From UBA947 sp031550975 (lineage in GTDB: Bacteria > Cyanobacteriota > Vampirovibrionia > Gastranaerophilales > Gastranaerophilaceae), in contig JAVBOC010000006.1 in assembly GCA_031550975.1 (NCBI GenBank), positions 1 through 26,094 on the forward strand: a DNA stretch of 26,094 nt, read 5' to 3'. The first letter of the stretch is position 1. The number at the start of each line of letters is the position of its first letter. Below are positions 7,182 to 15,381 of this stretch, piece after piece. The notes beneath the pieces were generated by a model. The model was not told the DNA's origin and ran no database searches. It saw only the letters and a list, made by a program, of their open reading frames with translations. Made by a program: the position numbers and the translations under genes.

Positions 7182-8338
7182 AATCCGGTGCGAACGATAT
7201 CCCTGCCGAATTTGTTTTCAAGTTTGTCTATTGCTTTGCCAAGTTTTGATTTTTTTGTGGCTGATGGGTCGGTAAGCAATGACAATTGTTCTGACTCGTT
7301 TTGAACAAATTTATCAAGTATTACGCCGGAACTGCGGTAGGTCAAAGTAGGGTCAAAAATTTTGTCTAAGAGGTTAAAAGCAATCTCGGAAATCTCAAGT
7401 TCAAAATCGGTCGGTTCAAGCAAAACTTTTTTATCATAAAAAATCTTGAAATCTTTGGTACGCAGCATAACTCCCACACTTGAACACTTCGCATCAAGTC
7501 GGCGTAAACGCACGCAGGCGCGGTGGATGTGGTAGTTTAATTCGCTTTTTATTATATTGATGTCGGACGTAAAATCAGGCAGGGCGCTGGTTTTTTGGAT
7601 GGATTTTGGCATCTTAAAATCTGTTGAAACAGGCGAAACCATTTGCCCCAATAATTCGTGCTTCATCTCTAACCCGCGAATTCCGGTCTTGGAATCAATC
7701 CAGGCGTCAGGTTTTGAGATGAGTTCGTGGGCTGTCAGAATCCCGTGGCGATGAAACATCTTTGTTAAGTTTCGCCCAATTCCCCAGATTTCGTTGATAT
7801 CGGTCTTTTTTAAGACTTCTTCTGTGTTCGTGCGACTCAAGCAAAAAACTCCTTCACCGAGCTTCTTGGCTTTGTCGGAAGCTAGTTTGGCGAGTGATTT
7901 TGAGGTGCTTATGCCAATTGAAACAGGAATGTCTGTGCGGGTTTTGATTTCATCGCGAATGTGGCGGGCAAGTTCAATGCTGTTTTTTTTGTAAAGCCGC
8001 TCCAATCCTGTTAAATCAACAAAGGCCTCATCGATTGAATAGACCTCAACTTTTGGGCTAAATTCGCGCAAAACCGCCATGACTTTTTGTGAATATTCGC
8101 CGTACAAGCCGTGCGAAGCGTTAATATAAACCGCTTTTGGAAACTCTTTTTTTGCCATAAAATATGGCATTCCCATGCGCACTCCCATTGCTTTTGCTTC
8201 TTTGGAACGCGAAAGTACACAGCCGCGTTCGCCGCCGCCGATGACACAAACCGGCTGCCCTTTTAATTCGGGCTTTGCGGCCTGTTCGCATGACACGAAA
8301 AAAGCATCACAATCAATCAACGCAATAATGTTTTCCAT
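7178..8338 (-). CDS. dinB: Y-family DNA polymerase (DinB/UmuC type)
   Basis: A 386-aa error-prone translesion polymerase. Metal-binding carboxylates are visible at D9 (ALIDCDAFF) and D103/E104 (YSIDEAFVDL). F13/F14 are placed to act as the steric gate against ribonucleotides. The palm/fingers (about 1-170) and helix-hairpin-helix thumb (IWGIGRNLTKMF) are followed by the little-finger domain. A likely sliding-clamp binding motif, QLSLL, is at 351-355. The sequence is intermediate between DinB and UmuC, so the symbol is a family-level call. The start at 8338 lies just behind the gatA stop and has its own CATAAT box 6 nt upstream with no ribosome-binding site. No LexA-like box was recognised. 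Confidence 0.88.
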   Translation of the reverse strand: MENIIALIDCDAFFVSCEQAAKPELKGQPVCVIGGGERGCVLSRSKEAKAMGVRMGMPYFMAKKEFPKAVYINASHGLYGEYSQKVMAVLREFSPKVEVYSIDEAFVDLTGLERLYKKNSIELARHIRDEIKTRTDIPVSIGISTSKSLAKLASDKAKKLGEGVFCLSRTNTEEVLKKTDINEIWGIGRNLTKMFHRHGILTAHELISKPDAWIDSKTGIRGLEMKHELLGQMVSPVSTDFKMPKSIQKTSALPDFTSDINIIKSELNYHIHRACVRLRRLDAKCSSVGVMLRTKDFKIFYDKKVLLEPTDFELEISEIAFNLLDKIFDPTLTYRSSGVILDKFVQNESEQLSLLTDPSATKKSKLGKAIDKLENKFGRDIVRTGF

Positions 8339-8344
8339 TAAATT

Positions 8345-8373
8345 ATTATGGATTAGATTTTTGCCAATTGCAA
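8345..8373 (-). promoter_or_regulatory. Candidate leaderless promoter of the Y-family polymerase gene
   Basis: On the minus strand, TTGCAA (8368-8373), 17-bp spacer and CATAAT (8345-8350). The -10 ends 6 nt before the ATG at 8338. It overlaps the last codons of gatA. Confidence 0.45.
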
Positions 8374-9816
8374 GTAATAATCGTTTGCACGTTCAAACTG
8401 GTGAGCCGCGTTAAAGAGTTTGCGCTCTTGAAGTTGCGGTGCTAAAAGCTGTAAGCCGATTGGCATTCCGTCACGGTCAAATCCAGCAGGAATACTCATC
8501 CCCGGGATACCGGCGAGGTTTGCGCTAATCGTTGCAATATCAGTCAAATACATTGCAAGTGGGTCAGCTGTTTTTGAACCCATCTCAAACGCCGTGTTCG
8601 GACAAGTTGGCGAAATCAGCACATCAACTTTTTTGAAAGCCTCGACAAAATCTCGCGTTACAAGTGCGCGCATCTGCTGTGCTTTTTTGTAATAAGCATC
8701 ATAATAACCGGAACTCAAAGCGTAAGTCCCGAGCATAATCCGGCGTTTAACTTCCGGTCCAAAGCCCTGTGCGCGGGTTTTGGTGTACATATCCATCAAG
8801 TTGTCTGTGTTTGGCGCGCGGTAACCGTATTTTACCCCGTCAAATCGCGCTAAGTTTGAACTGCACTCCGCCGTCGCTAAGATGTAATAAATACCGATTG
8901 AATACTCAATATTCGGAAGCGAAATCTCAACAATCTCTGCACCTAATTTTTTGTAATCATCAATTGCGCGTTGCATAGCGTTTGCGACATCCTCTGTGAT
9001 GCCGTGTCCCATAAGTTCTTTTATAACACCGATTTTCATGCCTTTAAGGCTGTTGTTTAAATCAGCGGCATAATTCTCGACAGGTAAATTTAATGAGGTT
9101 GAATCTTTTGCGTCGTATCCAGAAATTACTTCTAAAAGGTTTGCCGCATCTTCAACCGTTCTTGAGAACGGCCCGATTTGGTCGAGTGAGGAAGCGAACG
9201 CGATTAAACCGTAGCGTGAAACTCTGCCGTAAGTCGGTTTCATCCCAACGATTCCACAGAAACTTGCAGGAAGTCTGATTGAACCGCCGGTGTCTGAGCC
9301 GAGCGCTAAGGTTGCCTCACAAGACGCGACAGCTGCCGCTGAACCGCCTGAAGAACCGCCCGGAACGCGTTTTAAATCCCAAGGGTTAAAAACTTTTCTA
9401 AACGCCGAGTTTTCGTTTGAGCTTCCCATCGCAAATTCGTCAAGGTTTGCTTTGCCCACGATTGGAACAAGGTTTGCGAGCAATTTGTCCGTAACGGTTG
9501 CGTTGTATGGTGAAACAAAGTTTTCTAAAATTTTGCTTGAAGCTGTTGTGCGTGAGCCGATTAAATTCATGTTGTCTTTTAGAGCCAACGGAACCCCCGC
9601 AAGCAGCGGTAAATCTTCTCCTTTAGCGACTTTTTCGTCAACTTTTTTTGCTGTTTGTAGCGCGGTTTCTTTGGTAAGAGAATTAAAAGTTCCTAACTTT
9701 TCGTCCAATTTCCCAATACGTTCAAACGCCGCTGTAGTAAGTTCTACAGCCGAAATCTCTTTATTCCTGATTGCTTTGCTTTGTTCAGTCGCCGTCTTTT
9801 TCAAAAGCTCATTCAT
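8353..9816 (-). CDS. gatA: Glutamyl-tRNA(Gln) amidotransferase subunit A
   Basis: GatA supplies ammonia from glutamine to convert misacylated Glu-tRNA(Gln) (or Asp-tRNA(Asn)) to the correct form, working with GatB and GatC. The 487-aa protein has the amidase-signature Ser-cisSer-Lys triad: K80 (PLALKDN), S155 (PGGSSGGSAA) and S179 (GSDTGGSIRLPAS). The length is typical. Start ATG 9816 has AAGGAG 7 nt upstream and a promoter at 9839-9867. gatB and gatC are not in the window, so the genes are unlinked here. The presence of gatA implies indirect Gln-tRNA synthesis, as in Cyanobacteria. Confidence 0.97.
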   Translation of the reverse strand: MNELLKKTATEQSKAIRNKEISAVELTTAAFERIGKLDEKLGTFNSLTKETALQTAKKVDEKVAKGEDLPLLAGVPLALKDNMNLIGSRTTASSKILENFVSPYNATVTDKLLANLVPIVGKANLDEFAMGSSNENSAFRKVFNPWDLKRVPGGSSGGSAAAVASCEATLALGSDTGGSIRLPASFCGIVGMKPTYGRVSRYGLIAFASSLDQIGPFSRTVEDAANLLEVISGYDAKDSTSLNLPVENYAADLNNSLKGMKIGVIKELMGHGITEDVANAMQRAIDDYKKLGAEIVEISLPNIEYSIGIYYILATAECSSNLARFDGVKYGYRAPNTDNLMDMYTKTRAQGFGPEVKRRIMLGTYALSSGYYDAYYKKAQQMRALVTRDFVEAFKKVDVLISPTCPNTAFEMGSKTADPLAMYLTDIATISANLAGIPGMSIPAGFDRDGMPIGLQLLAPQLQERKLFNAAHQFERANDYYLQLAKI

Positions 9817-9838
9817 GTTATTCTCCTTAGCTAAGAAA

Positions 9839-9867
9839 ATATTATTACAAAAATGGCGCCATTACAA
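9839..9867 (-). promoter_or_regulatory. Sigma-70 type promoter of gatA
   Basis: On the minus strand, TTGTAA (9862-9867), 17-bp spacer and TAATAT (9839-9844). The predicted start near 9832 leaves a short leader with an AAGGAG site. Confidence 0.6.
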
Positions 9868-9985
9868 CTGTTGACCATTGCTGCTCATAGTAAATAAATG
9901 TTACAATTACAAAGTTGAAGTGGTAAAAAAAACTTTGACGAATTTTATATGAATATTGAAATGAATTTATAAGGATAGCAAATAA

Positions 9986-11401
9986 GTGAGAATACAAACT
10001 AATTATGCAGGATATGCACCAATAGCGAAGTTTAACCAAAGAAATAATTATGCAAGTTCTGTTTTAAACACCCATAAATTTTCTTATGCAGCACGACCAA
10101 CTTTTGGGTCTGGAGTAACAAATGCTGTTAAAGCTGTTGATGGTTTTGCCGGAACGCCTGTTGGTATCCATATGAGAAAAGTGCTGGATGAAATGAGAAA
10201 AACGATTGTTACTTATGATTCAAAAAAAGGATGCTGGAGCAATGGTGAAAAATACTTACAATCAGGTTCCCCGGAAGATAAACTTCGTAAATTTGTTAAC
10301 GCAGCGGAGGAATTTTATGAATATGCGCAAAAAGATACTATTCTGGGAGATTTTTTAAATAAATTTAAATTTAATTTTGAGGGGCCGAATGAAAAACATG
10401 AAGTTGCTGGTAGATTAAGCTTTGCAAATGGCAAACACAGAGATGCTGTTTTTGGATATCCCTATGGAAATGATTGCGCAATAAGTTTCCCTGAATTAAA
10501 GACTTCATTTTACTTGCGACTTGATGGTAAAAATGATGAATATGGCGGATTCCGTATGGGGAAATTAAGCGCTAACGATAAAGAATATTATTTATTACAA
10601 TCTCGCGGGATAGACAAAGCTCTTTTATTTGAGAACCGAGAGACAGCGTTAAGACACATTCCATTACATAATGAGATGTATGGTACGCAACCTCTGAGTG
10701 ATACTGATAGGCTAAAAGCGGCAGATTTGTTTAATGAAGTCGTTGTTACACCAGTTGCAAAAACTGTTCCACAATATTTAAAAGATGACTCGTTTCGTAT
10801 TTTGGTTGTGGATGACAAAGTTGGATACCGGGAGAATCACATAAATCATCTGAGAATGCTGTTTGGTCAAGCCCCTAAAATCTACGGAGCAGACAACTAT
10901 TCTAACGCAATGGATATAATAAATGTATTAGCAGGCGAAGCAAAGGTATCAAAGTGGAATGGTTTCTTAGAGAGTCTCGCTAAGAGAATAGAGATGACGA
11001 TAAAACCATCCGGTGCAGACACGGTGGATATTGTCTATAATGGTGATACTGTTAGATTACAGTTAGCGGGTAATAAAATTAAAGGAGCCGCTCTAAATCC
11101 GTCTGTAGAAGCACATACAGCTAAGAATGACAAGCCTGTGTTGGATTTAATTATTTTGGATTGTAATGGTGTTGCTGGCGATGCTATCTTGGAAGTGGTA
11201 AAGACGAGCAAATCAACAAGAATCAAAGATATTTCTATAGCGCCGTCATCTAGTGAAAATCATTTGTCTAATATAGCTCACAAAAGATTCGGAATCCCGC
11301 TTGTAAATCTTCAAAAACATGGCATGGATGCAGAGAGTTTCGTAAAAGAACTCACTGAATACCGAGATGATATATTAAGAGCACTTGGGATAATAAAGTA
11401 A
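9986..11401 (+). CDS. Unusual receiver-domain-like protein with lineage-specific N-terminus
   Basis: The 471-aa protein is not a known family to me. The start is GTG with AAGGA 10 nt upstream. The N-terminus (about 1-45) is Asn/Tyr-rich and carries PTFGSG, a motif seen near the N-terminus of many Gastranaerophilales hypothetical proteins. Residues 60-260 are of unknown fold. From 270 it follows the plan of a response-regulator receiver: FRILVVDD with D276/D277 (acidic pocket), LIILDCN with D392 as possible phosphoacceptor, S421-S423 in the switch position, and K444 (LQKHG). About 115 residues separate D277 and D392, against about 45 in normal receivers, so there is an insert of about 65-70 residues (roughly 310-385). 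No kinase or output domain is nearby. Confidence 0.7.
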   Translation: MRIQTNYAGYAPIAKFNQRNNYASSVLNTHKFSYAARPTFGSGVTNAVKAVDGFAGTPVGIHMRKVLDEMRKTIVTYDSKKGCWSNGEKYLQSGSPEDKLRKFVNAAEEFYEYAQKDTILGDFLNKFKFNFEGPNEKHEVAGRLSFANGKHRDAVFGYPYGNDCAISFPELKTSFYLRLDGKNDEYGGFRMGKLSANDKEYYLLQSRGIDKALLFENRETALRHIPLHNEMYGTQPLSDTDRLKAADLFNEVVVTPVAKTVPQYLKDDSFRILVVDDKVGYRENHINHLRMLFGQAPKIYGADNYSNAMDIINVLAGEAKVSKWNGFLESLAKRIEMTIKPSGADTVDIVYNGDTVRLQLAGNKIKGAALNPSVEAHTAKNDKPVLDLIILDCNGVAGDAILEVVKTSKSTRIKDISIAPSSSENHLSNIAHKRFGIPLVNLQKHGMDAESFVKELTEYRDDILRALGIIK

Positions 11402-11402
11402 G

Positions 11403-13076
11403 TTAACTCTTTGGAGCAAAAATCTTAACGTGACGGAGTTTGCCGTCGCCGACGCTTTTGTTTTCAAGATTGTGCTCGTCAATTAAATCATGTTGAAGTC
11501 GTCTGATGCGCGTGTTTCGCGGGGCAAGTTCAATTTCTCCGCCGTTTGCCATAATATCACGGATAGCGGTTTTTGCTTCGTCAAGCGCTTGTTCGACTTC
11601 ATCACTGTAGCCGGTGATTGTCTCAGACGCGTTAGTGATTTCAAGCGCGTCTTTTAAAACTTTTTGGATTTGTGCCATTGAGTTCGTTTTAACAAAGAAA
11701 GTCTGCAAGCGGTAATTGTTTGCTGTGCTTAAAACCTTTGCGCCGCCTTTGGCGAAGTTTTTGTGTGCGATTACGATATCGGCGTCATCAATATTGCGGG
11801 TGATTTCGATGTTAAAATCAAGGCGTTCAATGATTTTTTCAACAATGCTGCGAGAAACCGCATATAAATAAACTTTTCTAAAATCTTTTACCTCGTCAAC
11901 ATAATCCTGCCGATTAAATGAAAAGTTCAAGCTGTTGTTTTCAGCCCCTTCTTTGGCTGGGGTGTGGGGTTTTTCGTGAAAATTAATCGGTTCGTTCGGT
12001 ATTTCTCTTTGTGGAATTGGTGCCGGTTTTGGAGAAGCCTGAACTATAGTTTTGCAAACTGGCTCAGTGGTTTCTTCGGACTGCTCGCTCGAATAGTCCT
12101 TATCGACTTTTCGGATTTCCGGTCTGATTGGCCAGCCGCGAAGGATATAGTCAACTGCTTCTGCTGCGTTTTTGTAAACAGCTAAAGTGTTGCGGTCCAA
12201 GATTTCTATGACAATATCAAAAGTCGGTTGTTTTTCGCGTTCCAAAACGGTTTTTTGCGAAGCTCTGCGTTTTGCCTCGTCGTCGCCGAGGGTTACCGAT
12301 TGAACCCCGCCAACTAAGTCTGATAGTGTCGGGTTTTTGATTAAATTCTCTAAGCTGTTACCGTGCGCGGTTGCAATCAGCATAACCCCACGTTCTGCGA
12401 TGGTTCTGGCAGCTTGCGCTTCAGGTTCTGTTCCGATTTCATCAACGACAATAACTTCCGGCGTGTGATTTTCAACCGCTTCAATCATAATATCTTTTTG
12501 GTATTCAGGCTGGCGAACCTGCATGCGGCGCGCGTGTCCGATTGCAGGGTGCGGGTTGTCCCCGTCGCCTGCGATCTCGTTTGAAGTATCAACGACCACA
12601 ACACGTTTGCCTAAATCATCCGCCACAAGCCGCGAAATCTCACGTAGCTTAGTTGTTTTTCCGCTGCCCGGTCTACCCAAAAACAAAATACTTTTATCTG
12701 ACATGCAAATATCTTTTATACAAGCGATGGTTCCTGTCACAACACGGCCGATACGGCAAGTCAGACCAATAACTTTGCCCTGACGGTTTCTTATCGCACT
12801 GATACGGTGTAGAGTCCCGGCGATACCGGAACGGTTGTCGGTTGTGAATTCCTGGATGCGGCTTGTGGTGTATTCTAAATCTTCATTAGTTACAAAATCG
12901 CAATCAAGGTATTCAATCCGGCCGCCAGCATGTCGGATTTCCGGAGTTCGTCCAAGATCGAGAACTATCTCAATTACGTCTTCCATGTTGTCGTAATTGA
13001 TGTGTTTGCGGACTTTTTCCGGTAATACGGCTGTCAACTTATCTAAATCATTTTCAAATTGAAGATTATTGCTCAT
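11403..13076 (-). CDS. Ycf45-like AAA ATPase with C-terminal R3H domain
   Basis: The 557-aa protein matches the cyanobacterial/plastid Ycf45 family, distantly related to SpoIIIAA and type II/IV secretion-type ATPases. The ATPase core has a P-loop GRPGSGKTT (134-142), Walker B VIVVDEIG (208-215) and a TAHG switch (about 238-241). A variable linker (about 350-390) leads to a second domain (about 395-490). The R3H-like single-strand nucleic-acid-binding motif is at the end (about 515-557: RRLQHDLIDEHNLENKS to RHVKIF). Its exact cellular role is not established. Its stop is 1 bp from that of the receiver-like gene, and it diverges from the coiled-coil gene. The mRNA is predicted leaderless. Confidence 0.9.
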   Translation of the reverse strand: MSNNLQFENDLDKLTAVLPEKVRKHINYDNMEDVIEIVLDLGRTPEIRHAGGRIEYLDCDFVTNEDLEYTTSRIQEFTTDNRSGIAGTLHRISAIRNRQGKVIGLTCRIGRVVTGTIACIKDICMSDKSILFLGRPGSGKTTKLREISRLVADDLGKRVVVVDTSNEIAGDGDNPHPAIGHARRMQVRQPEYQKDIMIEAVENHTPEVIVVDEIGTEPEAQAARTIAERGVMLIATAHGNSLENLIKNPTLSDLVGGVQSVTLGDDEAKRRASQKTVLEREKQPTFDIVIEILDRNTLAVYKNAAEAVDYILRGWPIRPEIRKVDKDYSSEQSEETTEPVCKTIVQASPKPAPIPQREIPNEPINFHEKPHTPAKEGAENNSLNFSFNRQDYVDEVKDFRKVYLYAVSRSIVEKIIERLDFNIEITRNIDDADIVIAHKNFAKGGAKVLSTANNYRLQTFFVKTNSMAQIQKVLKDALEITNASETITGYSDEVEQALDEAKTAIRDIMANGGEIELAPRNTRIRRLQHDLIDEHNLENKSVGDGKLRHVKIFAPKS

Positions 13077-13083
13077 TACTCAT

Positions 13084-13111
13084 ATTATACCACGTTGAGC
13101 AAAGTTGTAAA
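13084..13111 (-). promoter_or_regulatory. Leaderless promoter of the Ycf45-like gene
   Basis: On the minus strand, TTTACA (13106-13111), 16-bp spacer and TATAAT (13084-13089) with extended TGG. The -10 ends 7 nt before the ATG at 13076. Confidence 0.75.
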
Positions 13112-13138
13112 CATTTGTTACAAAATAACCCAAGTTCT

Positions 13139-13166
13139 TAAAGTTTTAATGAAAATAAGCCGATAT
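13139..13166 (+). promoter_or_regulatory. Sigma-28/sigma-D type promoter
   Basis: TAAAGTTT (13139-13146) and GCCGATAT (13159-13166) match the flagellar sigma factor consensus. Counted as TAAA to GCCGATAT, the spacer is 16 bp, within the range known for Bacillus sigma-D. Counted as the full TAAAGTTT box, the spacer is 12 bp, against 11 in enteric FliA promoters. The predicted start is near 13174, leaving a leader of about 28 nt with a ribosome-binding site. Confidence 0.7.
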
Positions 13167-13201
13167 AGAAGACACTAAGGATTATATTGAAAGGATTAAC
13201 G

Positions 13202-14908
13202 ATGGGCTTAGCGGCACAACAAGCAAGATTACTGACTATCACAAGCAGAAAATCTGACTGCGAATATCGTGCTATGGGTTTATCTCATGAGAAGATTTCC
13301 CTCGCTCGTGACATGGTTAATATTTCTAATGAATATCAAAACTCCCTTGATCAAACAAAATTGATTTATGATTATTACGGTACAGGCGATCAACAATATC
13401 AGTTGAACTATGGCCTGATGTATACCCCTTCTGCATTAAATAACTATTCTCCGATTACCCTGACTAACGCTCAAGGCAGAATCGTTCTTGATAGTAAATA
13501 TGCATATATCGCAAAAAGTATTGGTATTCCTCAAGAAGGTTTGAATGGTCTTCCGTCAGATGCAATGCGTAATGCTTGGGTTGAAGGTTTGAGAGATCGA
13601 GGCATTATTACCCCTGCAGCTTGTGAAACCATTAAGGCTTGTCCTTATAACCAACTCGCAGGTGTTGGCGGTAAAGCAGGAGATGGCTATCTTGTTTCAG
13701 AACTGGTTAAAAAGCAAGTTGCTGACGCGGATGCCGATCCTGAACTGACTTACAAAGATTTAGTGACAGCGCTTTTAGCAACGTCAAGCAGCAAGCTGGA
13801 CCTTACTTCCTTCTCTAAAGTATTAAATGATGCCGCAAAAAGTGGTATTACGTGGGGACAAGAAGGTGGTAAAACTGGGGCAGTAATTATTCCTGGTTCC
13901 AGTGAAACAAAATTAGATCTCTATAAATTATTAACCGGAGACCAAGAAGCATATGCAACTGTAACAGGACAAATGAGAAAAGGCAGTACTGTAGGGCATA
14001 AACAAGATTGGCCGGAACCAGGTGAACTCAATAACCTGCAAAATATTTTGGTTAACAATACAGATACATTTCTTACTTGGATGTATAATGAATTTGCTAA
14101 TGTCTTAGATATTGGCGATGGAGTGTCTGGGAACGCGTTGGATTATGCACTTATGCAAGTGCAAGATATTATTCTGAAAAAAGACAACTATCATCAAAAT
14201 GATATTAGCCGAAATGCAAATCTTGATTATTCAAGATCAGAGGCTAATAAAAATGCAAAAAATTATTTAGGAGCTTATATAGTTAAAAGTAATGCACGTG
14301 GTTCTTGGACTAGTGTCGGATACGCTTCCTCTACAGCATCAATCAGTTTGAATAATCTTGCCGAATCATTCCTTACGTATTTTGCACAGTTCTTAGAAGG
14401 TTCAACTGCTAACAGTACTTATGATGCAAAAATAGGCAAAAAAGATGGACAAGCACTTGTGACGAATGACGCTGACTACCTATATAAGATCGCAACTGAC
14501 TGGATTTCTTCTGATGATAACCGTCTTGCGAACGGTTGGGATAAGTTGTTCAACCAAATTTGTACAAATGGTTGGTTGGAAAATGACAATGTCCAAGACC
14601 CTAAATATATGCAAAATATGCTTCAAAACGGCATGATGTTCCTTGGTCGCGAAAAAGACGACGGATTCTATTACCAAGGCAACTATGCGACTGATAAGTA
14701 TATTAAGGTTATGGCGGACGATACTGCTATCGCTCAGGCAGAAGCAAAATACAATACAGCGAAACAAAAAGTCAACCAAAAAGAACAGGTTTTAGACTTG
14801 AAACTTAAAAACCTTGATACAGAGATTTCCGCTCTGACTACTGAATACGACAGTGTCAAATCGGTCATTGGTAAGCAAATCGAGAAATCCTTCAAGCGAT
14901 ACGGCTAG
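13202..14908 (+). CDS. Large lineage-specific protein, MGLAAQQARLL type, C-terminal coiled coil
   Basis: Start ATG 13202 is preferred because GAAAGGA lies 6-7 nt upstream and the N-terminus then reads MGLAAQQARLLTITSRKSD. This is a pattern I associate with a recurrent hypothetical family of Gastranaerophilales. A TTG start at 13187 is possible. The 568-aa protein has no signal peptide or membrane segment and no Cys-rich motif. Residues 1-60 are amphipathic helix. The middle is variable, Asn/Asp/Ser-rich and possibly surface exposed. The last ~60 residues (AEAKYNTAKQKVNQKEQVLDL onward) are a strong coiled coil ending IEKSFKRYG. Helical ends with a variable centre recall flagellar axial or hook-associated proteins, and the sigma-28-like promoter supports a motility or secretion link. 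This is inference only. Confidence 0.75.
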   Translation: MGLAAQQARLLTITSRKSDCEYRAMGLSHEKISLARDMVNISNEYQNSLDQTKLIYDYYGTGDQQYQLNYGLMYTPSALNNYSPITLTNAQGRIVLDSKYAYIAKSIGIPQEGLNGLPSDAMRNAWVEGLRDRGIITPAACETIKACPYNQLAGVGGKAGDGYLVSELVKKQVADADADPELTYKDLVTALLATSSSKLDLTSFSKVLNDAAKSGITWGQEGGKTGAVIIPGSSETKLDLYKLLTGDQEAYATVTGQMRKGSTVGHKQDWPEPGELNNLQNILVNNTDTFLTWMYNEFANVLDIGDGVSGNALDYALMQVQDIILKKDNYHQNDISRNANLDYSRSEANKNAKNYLGAYIVKSNARGSWTSVGYASSTASISLNNLAESFLTYFAQFLEGSTANSTYDAKIGKKDGQALVTNDADYLYKIATDWISSDDNRLANGWDKLFNQICTNGWLENDNVQDPKYMQNMLQNGMMFLGREKDDGFYYQGNYATDKYIKVMADDTAIAQAEAKYNTAKQKVNQKEQVLDLKLKNLDTEISALTTEYDSVKSVIGKQIEKSFKRYG

Positions 14909-14985
14909 TTAGATGCTTAGAGGCTTGGATGCTTGGCATATTTGCCATATTTGCCATCCATCCGTCTGATGAATCCCCCCTATTG

Positions 14986-15300
14986 TCATCCTGAACTTGA
15001 TTCAGGATCTAACCACCGTCGGCTAAGATCAATCATCTGAGGATTTGTTTCTTTTATTAAATCAATTTTCCAATTACGACGCCAATTTTTTAACTGTTTT
15101 TCCCTTGCAATCGCTTCATTTATATCGCGATAAATTTCATAATATACCAATTTATTCAAACTATATTTTGAACTAAAGCTATCTTCCACAAGTCCGTCTT
15201 TGTGCTGTATTATACGGGTTTCAATATTATTTGTTACGCCAATGTAAAAAGTGGTCTCACCATAATTTGATAGAATATAAACAGCATAATTTTTGTCCAT
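14986..15300 (-). CDS. Small GIY-YIG nuclease-family protein
   Basis: The product is 104 aa when started at ATG 15300. A longer frame runs to 15363 through the repeat but has no reason to be used. The GIY-YIG fold is visible: VYILSN and FYIGVTNN form the two signature strands, followed by an Arg (about 28), the YYEIYRDINEAIAREKQLKNW helix with the putative catalytic Glu, and a basic end. This matches the small stand-alone family related to the UvrC N-terminal domain, whose role is poorly known. The TATAAT at 15308-15313 lies 7 nt before the ATG, so the mRNA would be leaderless. Residues after RRW are encoded by the inverted repeat. Confidence 0.88.
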   Translation of the reverse strand: MDKNYAVYILSNYGETTFYIGVTNNIETRIIQHKDGLVEDSFSSKYSLNKLVYYEIYRDINEAIAREKQLKNWRRNWKIDLIKETNPQMIDLSRRWLDPESSSG

Positions 15301-15307
15301 GGATTTG

Positions 15308-15316
15308 ATTATATCA
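15308..15316 (-). promoter_or_regulatory. Extended -10 box of the GIY-YIG gene
   Basis: TGATATAAT on the minus strand (TATAAT at 15308-15313). The -10 ends 7 nt before ATG 15300. The expected -35 position falls inside the right inverted repeat but matches poorly. Confidence 0.5.
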
Positions 15317-15381
15317 CATAGACTGCTAGATCCTGAATCAAGTTCAGGATGACAGGGAGGCAAAGTATGTCAACCAAGCAT

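Larger units (their letters stand above)
14984..15354 (-). mobile_element. GIY-YIG cassette bounded by perfect 28-bp inverted repeats
   Basis: Positions 14984-15011 and 15327-15354 are exact reverse complements over 28 bp. Each repeat is itself a hairpin (CCTGAA, CTTGA loop, TTCAGG). They belong to the GTCATCCTGAA type of dispersed bacterial palindromes. They enclose a single small GIY-YIG nuclease gene whose last residues and stop codon are read from the left repeat. A shorter outer pair, TAGATGCTT (14910-14918) and AAGCATCTA (15376-15384), lies outside. No transposase is present. Confidence 0.7.

Noticed and set aside
9290..9874. 194-codon open frame on the plus strand over gatA
   Set aside because: It lies antisense to the secure gatA gene, has no ribosome-binding site and has the Ser/Ala/Phe-rich composition of a reverse-strand shadow.
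13187..13201. TTG start for the large coiled-coil protein
   Set aside because: The ATG at 13202 has the better ribosome-binding site and gives the typical MGLAAQQ N-terminus.
15301..15363. Longer N-terminus for the GIY-YIG protein (starting MPPCHPELDSG)
   Set aside because: The extension is a translation of the inverted repeat and the promoter. The ATG at 15300 fits the domain and the -10 box.
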